Shown: piece after piece, positions 17,975-28,050 of the stretch
Numbering within the stretch: the first letter of the stretch is position 1
How the letters are laid out: the number at the start of each line of letters is the position of its first letter
DNA from: Parvibaculum sp.
GTDB lineage: Bacteria > Pseudomonadota > Alphaproteobacteria > Parvibaculales > Parvibaculaceae
Length of the DNA: 64,000 nt
NCBI GenBank assembly: GCA_002695905.1
Contig: NZQM01000119.1
Coordinates: 1 to 64,000 of the forward strand
Direction: 5' to 3'
Made by a program: the position numbers and the translations under genes
The notes under the pieces: generated by a model
Told to the model about the DNA's origin: nothing
The model's input: only the letters and a program-made list of their open reading frames with translations
Database searches by the model: none

Positions 17975-20740
17975 TCATTGCCCCAACCGTTCTAGGAGGG
18001 CCGGCAGGTGAACCTGATCTGCTTTGTAGTTGCCCGTCAGGGCGTACATGACGATGTTCACGCCGGTCCGTGTGGCAATTTCTCGTTGCCGTTCGCCGCC
18101 GGGGACAGCAGCGTAGAGCGCGCGCCCTGATGCATCGCGGGCCCAGGCCCCTGCATAGTCATTTGACCCAATGAGTATGGCGGAGACCCCATCATTGCTT
18201 GTGGAGGTTGCGCCGTCGCCTGCTCGGGCGCGTTCAATCCAAAGATGTCCCCCATCCCAGCGACCGGGAAAGTCGGCCAACAGATAGAAGGCTTTTGTGA
18301 GCACGTGGGTATCTGGCACGGGCTCCAGTGGCGGAATGTCGAGCTGTTCCAGAAGGTCGCGCAATGCCTGGCTCGATCTGGTGGTGAGGCCCTGAATGGT
18401 GCGGTCCTGATCGCGTGTGTCGAACAGGATCGTCCCACCCTGACGCATATAGGTCTCAATTCGCGCGAGCCCGGCTGGTGATACGTCTGATTGAAACTCG
18501 CTGATGGGCCAATATAGAAGGGGGAAGAAAGCAAGCTCGTCCCGCTCAATGTTGACACCGATCGGTGCGCCAGGCTCCAGTGCAGTGCGTCGGCGCAGCG
18601 CATCGCTTAATCCGGTGAGGCCTGCACGGCTTAGCTCATCCAACTCGCTGTCTCCGGTCAAGACATAGGCAAGATGGGTTTCAAGGACCGCGGCGAGGGC
18701 TGCTTCATCGCTCTCTGCAGCTTCGGGTGTGCCCGGGGTAGCGATGAGCAGGAGGGCCGCTATGCCCAACGCAGCGGACTGGGCTTTGGAAAATTTCTGC
18801 CGTGAAAGTTTGCCACTCAACAGCAGCGCTGCAACGCCGTCTGCCAGAAGCATGAGAAGCGCGATGACGAAGATGGGGGCTTTAAGGTCCAGTTCGTTGC
18901 CACGCGCGAATGTCCGCCTCGTGGTCACAGTCTCGAGCTCAGGTAATGGGGTGAGCACTGTTTCGGCGTTGGTGAGGTTGAGTGCGCGTGCAGACCCGGC
19001 ATCACCATAAAGGCCAGGTGGGTGTGTGGGTGTTGGTTCTAGTGTAGCGAAGTCAGCTCGCGAGAGTGGTGTTGTCCAGGGCGGTGGCGTTGTGAAGTTG
19101 CCATAGGCGTCAAGCATGGTGCGGGGTGCCAGTGTAGCACCGGTGCTTGTGTCCTGCGCGATAGCTGTTCCCTGCGCAAGGTCAACGAGGCGACGGAGCA
19201 TGTCCACGTAGAGTCCGGACAGGGCCAGATTGGACCATTCTGCATTTGCGGTGACATGAAAGAGCACGATCCATCCGTCTCCTTCTGCGCGGGCGGTGAC
19301 AAGAGGGGTGCCATCTTTCAACTGCGCCCAGACGCGGCCTGTCAGGTTGCCGCGCGGGTCGGCGAGAACCTGTCGTTTAACAGTGACGTCATCTGGGACC
19401 GCGATCCCTGAAAAGGGACTGTCTGCAGCGAATGGCGCAAGTGTCTGGGGTTCTGTCCAGGAAAGCGCGCCGCCGAGTTCGCGTCCTCCAGATCGCAACG
19501 GCACGGGTATGAGCGGATCGGCTTGCGCGGCAAGACGGGGGCCGGCAAAGCGGACCAGCACACCGCCGTCCTTAATCCACTCCGACGTGATCTCTACATC
19601 CGGTGGAGACAGGCGTCCAAGATCTGCCAGAAGCAATACAGAGAGCGGTGCCGCCAACAATTGCGCAACAGGGCTTACTTCTTCCTCTTCGCTAGAGGGG
19701 GTGCGGATGTCGACAAAGGGTTCAAGCGCCCGTTCCAAATAATGGAGGTCAGAGAGAAGCGGTTGGTCTTTTGCTGTGCCCGACACCATGCCGAGGGTGC
19801 GCCGTCGCCAACGCTCATCCAATAGAACTGTGCTTCCGGCTGTGGCGTTGCTGCTCAAAGAGATGCGCGAGATTTCATTTCGAAGCTCCAACGGAAGGTT
19901 GAAAACGGTTTCAGTACGCAGCTCATTGTTTGGAAATGAAAAGGGCGCGCGTCCGAGCGGACGGCCATCGGCTGCAAAAGCCGTAATGTCTCCCTGGTGA
20001 AGCGCCGCCTCATTCGCTCGAATGACTGGTACTGTGACCGTGCCCGTTCCAGTGGCAGGTGGAAGGAGGGCGAGAACCTGGTCGCTTGCCAGCGGTTCGA
20101 TGAGCTCAATGTCTGTATTGAGTGAGGCCAGGTAGGTTGCAAGAGCGTCCGCCTCACCGTCTTCCAGGCCATCGGAGATCCAGATGGCCTGACTGGGTTT
20201 TTCAGTGAGGGCTTGAAGCTTCCCGATCAGTGCTGAGCGATCCACATCAAGAGGCTCGGGTTGCAGGGCGCCTAGGCGGCTTTCCGCCTCTGATGACCCT
20301 TCGAAGGCAAGTGCTTCGGGAATAGCTTCAGGCGCAGAGCCGGTAATGGCGACCCGGCGATTGTCGCGGGCTCCCTGAGTAATGAGGCTAGCTGCGAGGG
20401 CCTGGCGCTGTGACCAATCAGCGGCTGAACTCCAGCCATTATCGATGATGATCAGGAGAGGACCTGATCCGGCGATGCGTTCGGCTGGTCGCCAAAGAGG
20501 TGAGCTAAGCGCGATAATGATAAGTGCCGCCAATGTCAGCCTTAGAAGAAGCAGCCAGAGCGGCGTATGCGCAGGGCTTTCCGTTTCCGGCACAAGTCCC
20601 AGAAGAAGGCGGATCGCTGGAAACCGCACTCGCTGTGGCGCTGGCGGTGTTGCACGCAGCAGCCACCAGATGACGGGCAGGCTCAACAGGCCGATCAAGG
20701 CCCAGGGAGCTGCAAAAGCGAGGGGACCAAGTGAGAGCAT
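17975..20740 (-). CDS. BatA-N-terminal / DUF4159 domain-containing membrane protein
   Basis: 921 aa; N-terminal FAAPWALIGLLSLPVIWWLLRATPPAPQRVRFPA (BatA-type) and C-terminal FFPLLYWPISEFQSDVSPAGLARIETYMRQGGTILFDTRDQD (DUF4159-type). Confidence 0.85.
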   Translation of the reverse strand: MLSLGPLAFAAPWALIGLLSLPVIWWLLRATPPAPQRVRFPAIRLLLGLVPETESPAHTPLWLLLLRLTLAALIIIALSSPLWRPAERIAGSGPLLIIIDNGWSSAADWSQRQALAASLITQGARDNRRVAITGSAPEAIPEALAFEGSSEAESRLGALQPEPLDVDRSALIGKLQALTEKPSQAIWISDGLEDGEADALATYLASLNTDIELIEPLASDQVLALLPPATGTGTVTVPVIRANEAALHQGDITAFAADGRPLGRAPFSFPNNELRTETVFNLPLELRNEISRISLSSNATAGSTVLLDERWRRRTLGMVSGTAKDQPLLSDLHYLERALEPFVDIRTPSSEEEEVSPVAQLLAAPLSVLLLADLGRLSPPDVEITSEWIKDGGVLVRFAGPRLAAQADPLIPVPLRSGGRELGGALSWTEPQTLAPFAADSPFSGIAVPDDVTVKRQVLADPRGNLTGRVWAQLKDGTPLVTARAEGDGWIVLFHVTANAEWSNLALSGLYVDMLRRLVDLAQGTAIAQDTSTGATLAPRTMLDAYGNFTTPPPWTTPLSRADFATLEPTPTHPPGLYGDAGSARALNLTNAETVLTPLPELETVTTRRTFARGNELDLKAPIFVIALLMLLADGVAALLLSGKLSRQKFSKAQSAALGIAALLLIATPGTPEAAESDEAALAAVLETHLAYVLTGDSELDELSRAGLTGLSDALRRRTALEPGAPIGVNIERDELAFFPLLYWPISEFQSDVSPAGLARIETYMRQGGTILFDTRDQDRTIQGLTTRSSQALRDLLEQLDIPPLEPVPDTHVLTKAFYLLADFPGRWDGGHLWIERARAGDGATSTSNDGVSAILIGSNDYAGAWARDASGRALYAAVPGGERQREIATRTGVNIVMYALTGNYKADQVHLPALLERLGQ

Positions 20741-21663
20741 CAGGACCTCGCCATCTCAATAGCGTCAGGCGCGCCTGAAATGACCCCATAGAGTGACAAT
20801 AGAGCGCTGGTCGCTGAATGGTCTGTCCGGTGTGTGGCAAATGACCAGTTGATGGATCGCGCCATGTCCTGCAAGGCTGCCTGGTGGTTGCCAAGCCGAT
20901 CTTGGTAGGCAGTGCGAATGGTCTCTGCCCGGCTCACCAGGAGTTTCAGATCTTCTTCAATCCCTTCGAACTCGGTGCGTCCCTCAAAGGGGAGGTCGGT
21001 CTCGGCCGGGTCCAGAACCTGCACAAGATGGCCAGTCGCCCCGGAAGAGGCGAGCTTTCTGACCCGCTGCGAAAGCTCTTCTGTTGGATCAAGGAAATCT
21101 CCGATCAACACCATCGTGGCATATCGCGGCAGATCCTGAAGGGGTGGCAGGCCAGATTGCGCGCTCGTCTGAGGCCGTTTGCTCAGCCAATGATTGCTCA
21201 ACTGATTAAGTCCTGTGCGACCGCTGGTCGGCATGCCGTCTTGTCCGAGAGCTGCAACCCGCTCTCCCGCCCGAGTCAGCAGACTGGCAAGTGCCAGTCC
21301 CAAGACGAGGGCACGATCTCGCTTGAGACAAGGCGCAAAATCAGACCGATAAGACATGGAAGCGGATTTATCGCACCAAAGCCACACGCTCTGGGAAGCA
21401 TCCCACTCATTCTCTCGAACGAAAAGATGCTGGGACCGGGCTGACTGCCGCCAGTCGACGGCGTTGGCTGTGTCGCCGACGTCATAGCGTCGGTACTGCC
21501 AGAAGCTTTCGCCAGGTCCAGTGCGTCTGCGTCCATGTATGCCTTGCTCGATCGTATTCGCGACACGCTCTGCCTCGGCCATCAATGGCGGCAGAGTGGC
21601 CGCAAGAGACTGGGCTTCAGCAAAAGTGGTCGTGCCACCGGGGCTGGTCGATTTGTTGGCCAT
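20740..21663 (-). CDS. DUF58 domain-containing protein
   Basis: GIHGRRRTGPGESFWQYRRYDVGDTANAVDWRQSARSQHLFVRENEWDASQSVWLWCDKSASM is the DUF58 signature region. Confidence 0.93.
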   Translation of the reverse strand: MANKSTSPGGTTTFAEAQSLAATLPPLMAEAERVANTIEQGIHGRRRTGPGESFWQYRRYDVGDTANAVDWRQSARSQHLFVRENEWDASQSVWLWCDKSASMSYRSDFAPCLKRDRALVLGLALASLLTRAGERVAALGQDGMPTSGRTGLNQLSNHWLSKRPQTSAQSGLPPLQDLPRYATMVLIGDFLDPTEELSQRVRKLASSGATGHLVQVLDPAETDLPFEGRTEFEGIEEDLKLLVSRAETIRTAYQDRLGNHQAALQDMARSINWSFATHRTDHSATSALLSLYGVISGAPDAIEMARS

Positions 21664-21671
21664 AAGGCGCT

Positions 21672-22670
21672 TTACCCGAGCCGTTTCGTCAGGCGGTTAA
21701 TCACTCCGGCAACGGTGACGCCTTCCGCACGGGCTGCAAATGTCAGGGCCATACGATGGCGCAACACAGGTTCTGCAAGGGCGACGATGTCATCGATGGA
21801 CGGTGCAAAGCGGCCATCCATCAGGGCTCGTACCCGCACGGTGAGCATCAGTGCCTGGCTCGCGCGAGGGCCGGGGCCCCAGGCGACATGCTCAGTCACT
21901 TCGGCGACGTCGCCTTCGTGGGGGCGGGCGCTTCTGACAAGTTCCAGGATGGCATCGACGACTTGATCGCCGACGGGAATACGGCGGACAAGACGCTGGA
22001 TCTGCTGCAATTCGTCGGCCGTCAGAACCTGCGTGGCTGTCGCTTCATCTGACCCTGTGGTTGCGAGCAGCATGCGGCGCTCGGCTTCCAGGTCAGGATA
22101 GCGGACGTCGATCTCCATCAAAAACCGGTCGAGCTGGGCTTCGGGCAACGGATAAGTGCCTTCCTGCTCTAGCGGGTTTTGGGTTGCCAGTACATGGAAG
22201 GGGCGTGGCAGCTCGTGGCGCTGTCCAGCAACGGTCACGTGATGTTCCTGCATGGCCTGCAAAAGGGCTGATTGGGTGCGGGGGCTGGCTCGGTTAATCT
22301 CGTCGGCCATGAGAAGTTGGCAGAAAACAGGGCCGGGGATGAAGCGAAAGCTTCGCTTGCCGCCCTCGCTTTCTTCCAACACTTCTGAGCCCACAATATC
22401 TGCGGGCATGAGATCCGGTGTGAATTGAACGCGCTTATCGTCCAGCCCCAAAACCGTTCCCATGGTGTGGACGAGCAGGGTTTTTGCGAGGCCTGGTACA
22501 CCTACTAGAAGGGCGTGCCCGCCGGCCAATACGGTTATGAGCGTCTGGTCCACGACGGGTTCCTGCCCATAGATGATCTCGCCAATGGCGGATTTCGCCC
22601 GGGCGATCTTCTCACCGGCGGCTTCAATTTCTTTGACGACGTCGCCGCCTTCTTCACTGAGTGTCTGCAT
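21672..22670 (-). CDS. MoxR family AAA+ ATPase
   Basis: GGHALLVGVPGLAKTLLVHTMG...LLMADEINRASPRTQSALLQAMQEHHVTVAGQRHELPRPFHVLATQNPLEQEGTYPLPEAQLDRFLM; likely start MQTLSEEGG at 22670. Confidence 0.95.
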   Translation of the reverse strand: MQTLSEEGGDVVKEIEAAGEKIARAKSAIGEIIYGQEPVVDQTLITVLAGGHALLVGVPGLAKTLLVHTMGTVLGLDDKRVQFTPDLMPADIVGSEVLEESEGGKRSFRFIPGPVFCQLLMADEINRASPRTQSALLQAMQEHHVTVAGQRHELPRPFHVLATQNPLEQEGTYPLPEAQLDRFLMEIDVRYPDLEAERRMLLATTGSDEATATQVLTADELQQIQRLVRRIPVGDQVVDAILELVRSARPHEGDVAEVTEHVAWGPGPRASQALMLTVRVRALMDGRFAPSIDDIVALAEPVLRHRMALTFAARAEGVTVAGVINRLTKRLG

Positions 22671-22863
22671 TGCCCTACATATATGGTTGCGTGAGACGGG
22701 AATAAGGCCCGGCACGGGGGAATCGGTGGTTTTTTGTCCTCGTTTGGCCAGTGTAGCGGGACTCGTGTCCCCTTTGTGACCGCCAATTCGGCCATTATGG
22801 CCCGGCTTTCGGTCCCGAGGATACTTTCGGGGATATGACAAGGTTGTGAGAAAGCGGATTTTG

Positions 22864-23496
22864 ATGTCTGAGAGCGAAAAAACGGGAAATGGGGGGGCTG
22901 CTGAGACGTCAGCACGGGCGCCTACTGAGGTTCTCAAAGGCCTAGGTGCCGCGCAAGCCGCGGGGGAAAAGGCACGGGGCCTGCCACCGGTTCACCTATG
23001 GAACCCGCCATTCTGCGGCGATCTCGACATGCGGATCAAGCGGGATGGGACCTGGCATTATCTCGGCTCACCCATAGGACGCCAACGGTTGGTGCAACTT
23101 TTCTCGACAGTTTTGCGAAAAGATGAGGATGATTATTTCCTCATTACCCCTGTCGAGAAGATCGGGATCACGGTCGATGATGTCCCCTTTTTGGCGGTGG
23201 CGATGTCCGTGGAAGGTGAAGGTCAGTCTCAAGTGCTCTCCTTTGAAACAAGCGTCGGTGACAGTGTGACCGTGGATGCAGAGCACCCCATGCGGTTTGA
23301 AGTCGATAAAGCGACAGGTGAACCAGCACCTTACGTGCTGGTTCGAGCTCAGCTCGAAGCGCTCATCAACCGGGCGGTGTTTTATGATCTCGTCGAACTC
23401 GGCGTCGAAGAAGAGATAGACGGTGCGCGCTGGTTCGGCGTCTGGAGTTCGGGCGACTTTTACAAATTCATGCCTGCGGGCGAGTTGGTGGCCTGA
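22864..23496 (+). CDS. DUF1285 domain-containing protein
   Basis: PVHLWNPPFCGDLDMRIKRDGTWHYLGSPIGRQRLVQLFSTVLRKDEDDYFLITPVEKIGI is the DUF1285 pattern. Confidence 0.9.
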   Translation: MSESEKTGNGGAAETSARAPTEVLKGLGAAQAAGEKARGLPPVHLWNPPFCGDLDMRIKRDGTWHYLGSPIGRQRLVQLFSTVLRKDEDDYFLITPVEKIGITVDDVPFLAVAMSVEGEGQSQVLSFETSVGDSVTVDAEHPMRFEVDKATGEPAPYVLVRAQLEALINRAVFYDLVELGVEEEIDGARWFGVWSSGDFYKFMPAGELVA

Positions 23497-23501
23497 GGTT
23501 C

Positions 23502-24143
23502 ATGGAAGATTACAAAGCACGCATTCTTGCCAGCATTGATATAGAGCTGCCGTCGCTGGATCGCATTCTGGAACCAACAGGCGCCGGTGTGCGGGGCGAC
23601 AAGGACTTAAATCCGGACGATTGGGTTGATCCCAAAGACCGGCCAGACCTTCGGTTGGCGGCTGTGCTGGTGCCGATCATTGAACATGATGCAGGTCCGA
23701 CGCTGCTGCTCACCCGACGGGCCGATCATCTTAACTCCCATTCCGGACAGGTGGCTTTTCCGGGCGGCAAAGTTGAGCCGGGAGAAACGCCCGTCGATGG
23801 GGCGCTGCGTGAAGCGGAAGAAGAGGTGGGACTTGATCGTTCCTTTGTGGATGTTGCCGGGTTCCTGAACCCTTATGAGACGGGCACCGGGTTTCGGATT
23901 CTGCCGGTGATCTCTTTCGTGCGTCCGGGTTTTTCCTTGACGGCGGAGCCGGGCGAAGTGGCCGAAATATTCGAAGTGCCGCTCAGCTTTCTTATGAATG
24001 ACGATAACCATGAACGTCATAGTGTCTTTTGGCGCGGCAAACGCCGGGCATATTATGCAATGCCTTATCAGGGTCACTATATATGGGGGGCAACAGCCGG
24101 TATGATCCGGAACTTGCACGACAGATTGCATGATGGGATTTAA
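23502..24143 (+). CDS. CoA pyrophosphatase-type NUDIX hydrolase
   Basis: TLLLTRRADHLNSHSGQVAFPGGKVEPGETPVDGALREAEEEVGL. Confidence 0.93.
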   Translation: MEDYKARILASIDIELPSLDRILEPTGAGVRGDKDLNPDDWVDPKDRPDLRLAAVLVPIIEHDAGPTLLLTRRADHLNSHSGQVAFPGGKVEPGETPVDGALREAEEEVGLDRSFVDVAGFLNPYETGTGFRILPVISFVRPGFSLTAEPGEVAEIFEVPLSFLMNDDNHERHSVFWRGKRRAYYAMPYQGHYIWGATAGMIRNLHDRLHDGI

Positions 24144-24145
24144 GC

Positions 24146-24412
24146 TTGATGGCGCGCTTCTTTATCAACTTCCTTTTCTTCCTTTTGCCTTTTGCGACCT
24201 ATTGGGTCTTTATCCTCATTTCCCGCAAGGCCGAGGATCGTCCAGACCTCAAATGGAGTGAAGCCCCGTTTGGCTGGCTGATTGTCGCCGGATTGGCCCT
24301 TGGGGTTGGGAGCATGGTCGTTGCCGGCATTTACACGGCCAATACAGCAGGCACGGACTATGAGCCTGCGCGATTGATCGACGGCGAAATTCAATCAGGT
24401 ACGGTCGAGTAA
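24146..24412 (+). CDS. small DUF6111-like membrane protein
   Basis: 88 aa with two TM segments, between the CoA pyrophosphatase and CCA transferase genes. Confidence 0.65.
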   Translation: MMARFFINFLFFLLPFATYWVFILISRKAEDRPDLKWSEAPFGWLIVAGLALGVGSMVVAGIYTANTAGTDYEPARLIDGEIQSGTVE

Positions 24413-24441
24413 GGCCCGGGGACTGGATTTGGGAGCAGACA

Positions 24442-25695
24442 ATGAGTGAACAAAAGCGGGGTGAACTCGCTGTCCATGACTGGTTGAAGAATGCAACCAC
24501 GCAAACGGTGATGAAGGCGCTTGGTGGCGATGAGGGCCATGCTCGGTTTGTTGGCGGATGTGTGCGCAATGCACTTCTGATGGAACCTGTGAGCGATGTG
24601 GACATTGCGACGGTTCACGCCCCGGCTGAGGCGACAAAACTTCTCGAAGCCGTGGGCGTGAAAGTTGTGCCGACCGGATTTGATCACGGCACCGTCACGG
24701 CGGTGTTGGCCGGTAAGCATTTTGAAGTGACGACGCTTCGGGTGGATGTGGCGACGGATGGTCGGCGCGCAGACGTCGCGTTCACGCAGGACTGGGTGGA
24801 AGATGCGAAACGTCGCGACTTCACCATGAACGCGCTTTACGCGGATATTGACGGCACTGTTCACGACCCACTGGACGGCCGCGCTGACCTTGACGCGCGC
24901 CTAGTGCGCTTTATCGGCGACCCGCATGACCGTATCCGCGAAGACTATCTGCGCATCCTGCGTTTCTTTCGCTTTCATGCGCACTACGGATCCGATGACC
25001 CGGACGCTGCGGGTCTGAAAGCCTGTGCGGAGGAGGCTGAAGGCTTAAAACAGCTGTCGGCGGAACGGGTGCAGGCGGAGCTGCTGAAACTGCTTGGTGC
25101 GGATGAAGCCGGTGACGCGCTGCGTCAGATGGCGGCGACAGGTATCCTCCCGCTGGTTCTGCCGGAGGCAACACGTCTTGATCGGCTAGAGGCGGTGGTG
25201 GATATCGAAGCCAACCAGCTCTTTACCTCTGATCCTGTGCTGCGGCTTTCTAGTGCGCTGGAGTTGGATGCGGATGGCGTCGACGCACTGGGGACCCGCT
25301 TGAAGCTGTCGAAGAAAGATCAGCGCCGCATCAAAGACATGCAGATCGATGAGACGAAAATCGTCTGCTATCTCTCAGTGCGCGAGGTGCACAAAGCGCT
25401 CTACCTCATGGGCGTGCAGTGTTTTAAAGACCGTGTCATGCTTGGCTGGGCGACGGATAAGAAGGGTGCCAATGCGATGCAGTGGCGGGCCTTGCTCGCC
25501 ATAGCCGACAGTTGGGAACGGCCTAAATTTGTTCTCGACGGTTCCATGATGAAAGCCGCAGGCGTGCCCGAAGGCCCGGAGATGGGCCGCGTCTACAAAG
25601 AAGTGGAAGAATGGTGGGTCGATGCCGGGTTCATCGAAGATGAATTTTCGATCATTGAACGGTTGAAGGCTGTTGTGCAGGCGACGGTGTATTGA
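24442..25695 (+). CDS. CCA tRNA nucleotidyltransferase / poly(A) polymerase family
   Basis: ARFVGGCVRNALLMEPVSDVDIAT...RRADVAFTQDWVEDAKRRDFTMNALYADIDGTVHDPLDGRADLDARLVRFIGDPHDRIREDYLRILRFFRFHAHYG. Confidence 0.96.
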   Translation: MSEQKRGELAVHDWLKNATTQTVMKALGGDEGHARFVGGCVRNALLMEPVSDVDIATVHAPAEATKLLEAVGVKVVPTGFDHGTVTAVLAGKHFEVTTLRVDVATDGRRADVAFTQDWVEDAKRRDFTMNALYADIDGTVHDPLDGRADLDARLVRFIGDPHDRIREDYLRILRFFRFHAHYGSDDPDAAGLKACAEEAEGLKQLSAERVQAELLKLLGADEAGDALRQMAATGILPLVLPEATRLDRLEAVVDIEANQLFTSDPVLRLSSALELDADGVDALGTRLKLSKKDQRRIKDMQIDETKIVCYLSVREVHKALYLMGVQCFKDRVMLGWATDKKGANAMQWRALLAIADSWERPKFVLDGSMMKAAGVPEGPEMGRVYKEVEEWWVDAGFIEDEFSIIERLKAVVQATVY

Positions 25696-25698
25696 ACA

Positions 25699-26454
25699 GT
25701 GTACGGTGCCTCGCCATTCACGCTTGCGGGGAAAACCGCGCTCGTCACGGGCGCTACGCAGGGGCTTGGGTTTGAGATCGCGAAAGCGCTTGCCCAAGCG
25801 GGTGCGCGGATTCTGCTGAACGGGCGCGATGCGTCTCGGGCAGAGGCTGCTGCAGACAAGCTCCGTGCTGAAGGTGACGTGCAACCTCTGGTGTTTGATG
25901 TCGCGGACGAAGTGGCTGTCGCGTCAGCGTTTGATGCGCTTCGCGAGGGCGGCCTTGATTTTCTCGTGAACAATGTGGGGCTACGTGATCGTTGTGCGCT
26001 TGATGAGCATTCTCTCGACGACGTGCGCACCATGCTCAATGTAAATCTTGTGGCGCCTTTTGATCTGTCGCGCCGCGCCGCAGCGCTTATGGGCGCAGGC
26101 GGGCGTATCATCAACATCACGTCGATTGCTGGACCGCTGTCGAATAAGGGCGACACGCCTTACACGATTGCCAAAGGTGGACTTGAGTCTTTGACTCGAG
26201 CATTGGCGGCGGAACTCGGCGAGCGGCAGATCACGGTGAACGCCATTGCACCGGGTTTCTTTGCGACGGAACGCAATGAGGAACTGACGTCCGATCCGTC
26301 TATCGATACGTGGCTTGAACAACGCACCAGCCTTGGCCGCTGGGCGCGTCCAGAAGAGATTGGCGGCGCGGCCGTGTTCCTCGCGTCAGAGGCCGCGTCT
26401 TATGTTACCGGCCATGTGCTCTTTGTGGATGGCGGCTATGCCGCGCATTTTTGA
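25699..26454 (+). CDS. SDR family oxidoreductase (GTG start)
   Basis: GKTALVTGATQGLGFEIAKALAQAGARILLNGRD...SYVTGHVLFVDGGYAAHF. Confidence 0.95.
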   Translation: MYGASPFTLAGKTALVTGATQGLGFEIAKALAQAGARILLNGRDASRAEAAADKLRAEGDVQPLVFDVADEVAVASAFDALREGGLDFLVNNVGLRDRCALDEHSLDDVRTMLNVNLVAPFDLSRRAAALMGAGGRIINITSIAGPLSNKGDTPYTIAKGGLESLTRALAAELGERQITVNAIAPGFFATERNEELTSDPSIDTWLEQRTSLGRWARPEEIGGAAVFLASEAASYVTGHVLFVDGGYAAHF

Positions 26455-26511
26455 TGTCGCGTCTAATGAAACCATTGTTTTCTTTTGGGCTCTATGCAAG
26501 CATTCCGCATG

Positions 26512-27039
26512 GGGATTTTGAGATTGATAAGCGTCGCGGCGTTTTTTTTCCTCGGCGGTTCGTTCGCAATTGCCGCTGATGGTGATGTATTTGATGTGAG
26601 CGAAAGCAGCATCTACCCGGTTTCGTTTGAAACAAGAGAACTGGGGGTCTTTACTGTACATATCGTACGGACATCAACAGGTCACCTGGAGCACCATAAT
26701 AGCGGTGCCAGTGAATTTGCGTTCAAGATGCAGGATCGCGTCACCTATGAACGTTGGTTTGATGAGAGCTGGCTTGCTGAGTATTCGGACGCCGACCAGA
26801 GCGATCTGGACGTTCGCAAGCGATCTTTTTCTCAGGGACCCGGCATTTACGGTGTAGTTCCTTATCAGCTCAGCACGTGTGTTGCGTTTCTTATTAATAC
26901 TGGGCCTCACCAACGTGGTTCTTACACCCGTCTGGCGACAACGCAGCGCTTTGCGGGAACTCATTGTGCAGAAGGGGAGGGCGATAAGGTGGTCGAGCAG
27001 CTTATCGCTGACGTGGATGCTGTTCGCATACAGCGTTAG
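26512..27039 (+). CDS. secreted hypothetical protein
   Basis: Signal peptide MGILRLISVAAFFFLGGSFAIAADGD from 26512; ORF track opens at 26485; no family recognised. Confidence 0.6.
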   Translation, partial: GILRLISVAAFFFLGGSFAIAADGDVFDVSESSIYPVSFETRELGVFTVHIVRTSTGHLEHHNSGASEFAFKMQDRVTYERWFDESWLAEYSDADQSDLDVRKRSFSQGPGIYGVVPYQLSTCVAFLINTGPHQRGSYTRLATTQRFAGTHCAEGEGDKVVEQLIADVDAVRIQR

Positions 27040-27049
27040 GCAACTAGCC

Positions 27050-27922
27050 TCAAGGCCATTTCACTTCCGGTGGCATAGAGGACAGGATTGAGTCCACATT
27101 ACCGCCGGTCTTGAGACCGAACGTTGTACCTCTGTCATAAAGTAGATTGAATTCCACATAGCGCCCGCGCCGGATGAGCTGTTCTTCCCGGTCTGCCTCT
27201 GTCCAGGGCTCATCGATGTGACGACGGACAAGTGTTGGGTAAATGTCGCGGAAGGCGCGGCCGACATCCTGGGTGAATGCGAAATCCTTATCCCAGTCGC
27301 CGGTATTGTGGCGATCATAGAAGATGCCGCCAATACCGCGGGGCTCATCACGGTGGGTCAGGTAGAAATATTCGTCACACCATTTCTTGAAGCGCGCGTA
27401 GAAATCTTCTCCATGAGCGTCGCAGGGTGCCTGCATGGCGGCATGAAAATCCACCGTGTCTTTGTGTTCCTGGGTGCGGTTTCGGTCGAGCACAGGCGTT
27501 AGGTCCGCACCGCCGCCAAACCACCATTTCGTCGTGACGATCATGCGGGTGTTCATATGCACAGCGGGCACGTTGGGGTTTTGCGGGTGGGCAATGAGTG
27601 AGATGCCGCTTGCCCAGAAACGAGGGTCTTCGTCTGCGCCGGGTATCTGGGCGCGAAACTCTTCGGAGAATTCACCAAACACGGAGGAGGTGTGGACGCC
27701 CACTTTCTCAAAGACGCGGCCTTTCATGACCGACATGACGCCGCCGCCTTTTTCTTCGTTTGCATCGCCCCGGTTCCAGGGGGTGCGCTCAAAACGACCG
27801 GCTGGCTGATCGGCCAACATGCCCGTCAGTTCGTCTTCGAGCTGTTCGTAGGACGCGCAGATTTCGTCACGAAGCGATTGGAACCAGGTTTCGGTTTTGG
27901 TCTTTGCGGCGTCGATATCCAT
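27050..27922 (-). CDS. hemF: oxygen-dependent coproporphyrinogen-III oxidase
   Basis: [61 protein letters not shown] are HemF hallmarks; likely start MDIDAAK. Confidence 0.97.
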   Translation of the reverse strand: MDIDAAKTKTETWFQSLRDEICASYEQLEDELTGMLADQPAGRFERTPWNRGDANEEKGGGVMSVMKGRVFEKVGVHTSSVFGEFSEEFRAQIPGADEDPRFWASGISLIAHPQNPNVPAVHMNTRMIVTTKWWFGGGADLTPVLDRNRTQEHKDTVDFHAAMQAPCDAHGEDFYARFKKWCDEYFYLTHRDEPRGIGGIFYDRHNTGDWDKDFAFTQDVGRAFRDIYPTLVRRHIDEPWTEADREEQLIRRGRYVEFNLLYDRGTTFGLKTGGNVDSILSSMPPEVKWP

Positions 27923-27966
27923 ATTCACTCTGTGGTTTTGGCGCACCGTTTTCCATATTTGGCCCC

Positions 27967-27980
27967 ATGATTTGGGTCAA
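27967..27980. promoter_or_regulatory. candidate FNR/FixK-type site ATGAT-TTGG-GTCAA
   Basis: 8 of 10 specified bases match TTGAT-N4-ATCAA; located between divergent hemF and hemN. Confidence 0.45.
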
Positions 27981-28050
27981 GGCGCGGACGGGCGTGCGAT
28001 GTTTAGGTTGGCGCACAATATGCTGGTGTGGCCCAAAACTGAAGTATCTC

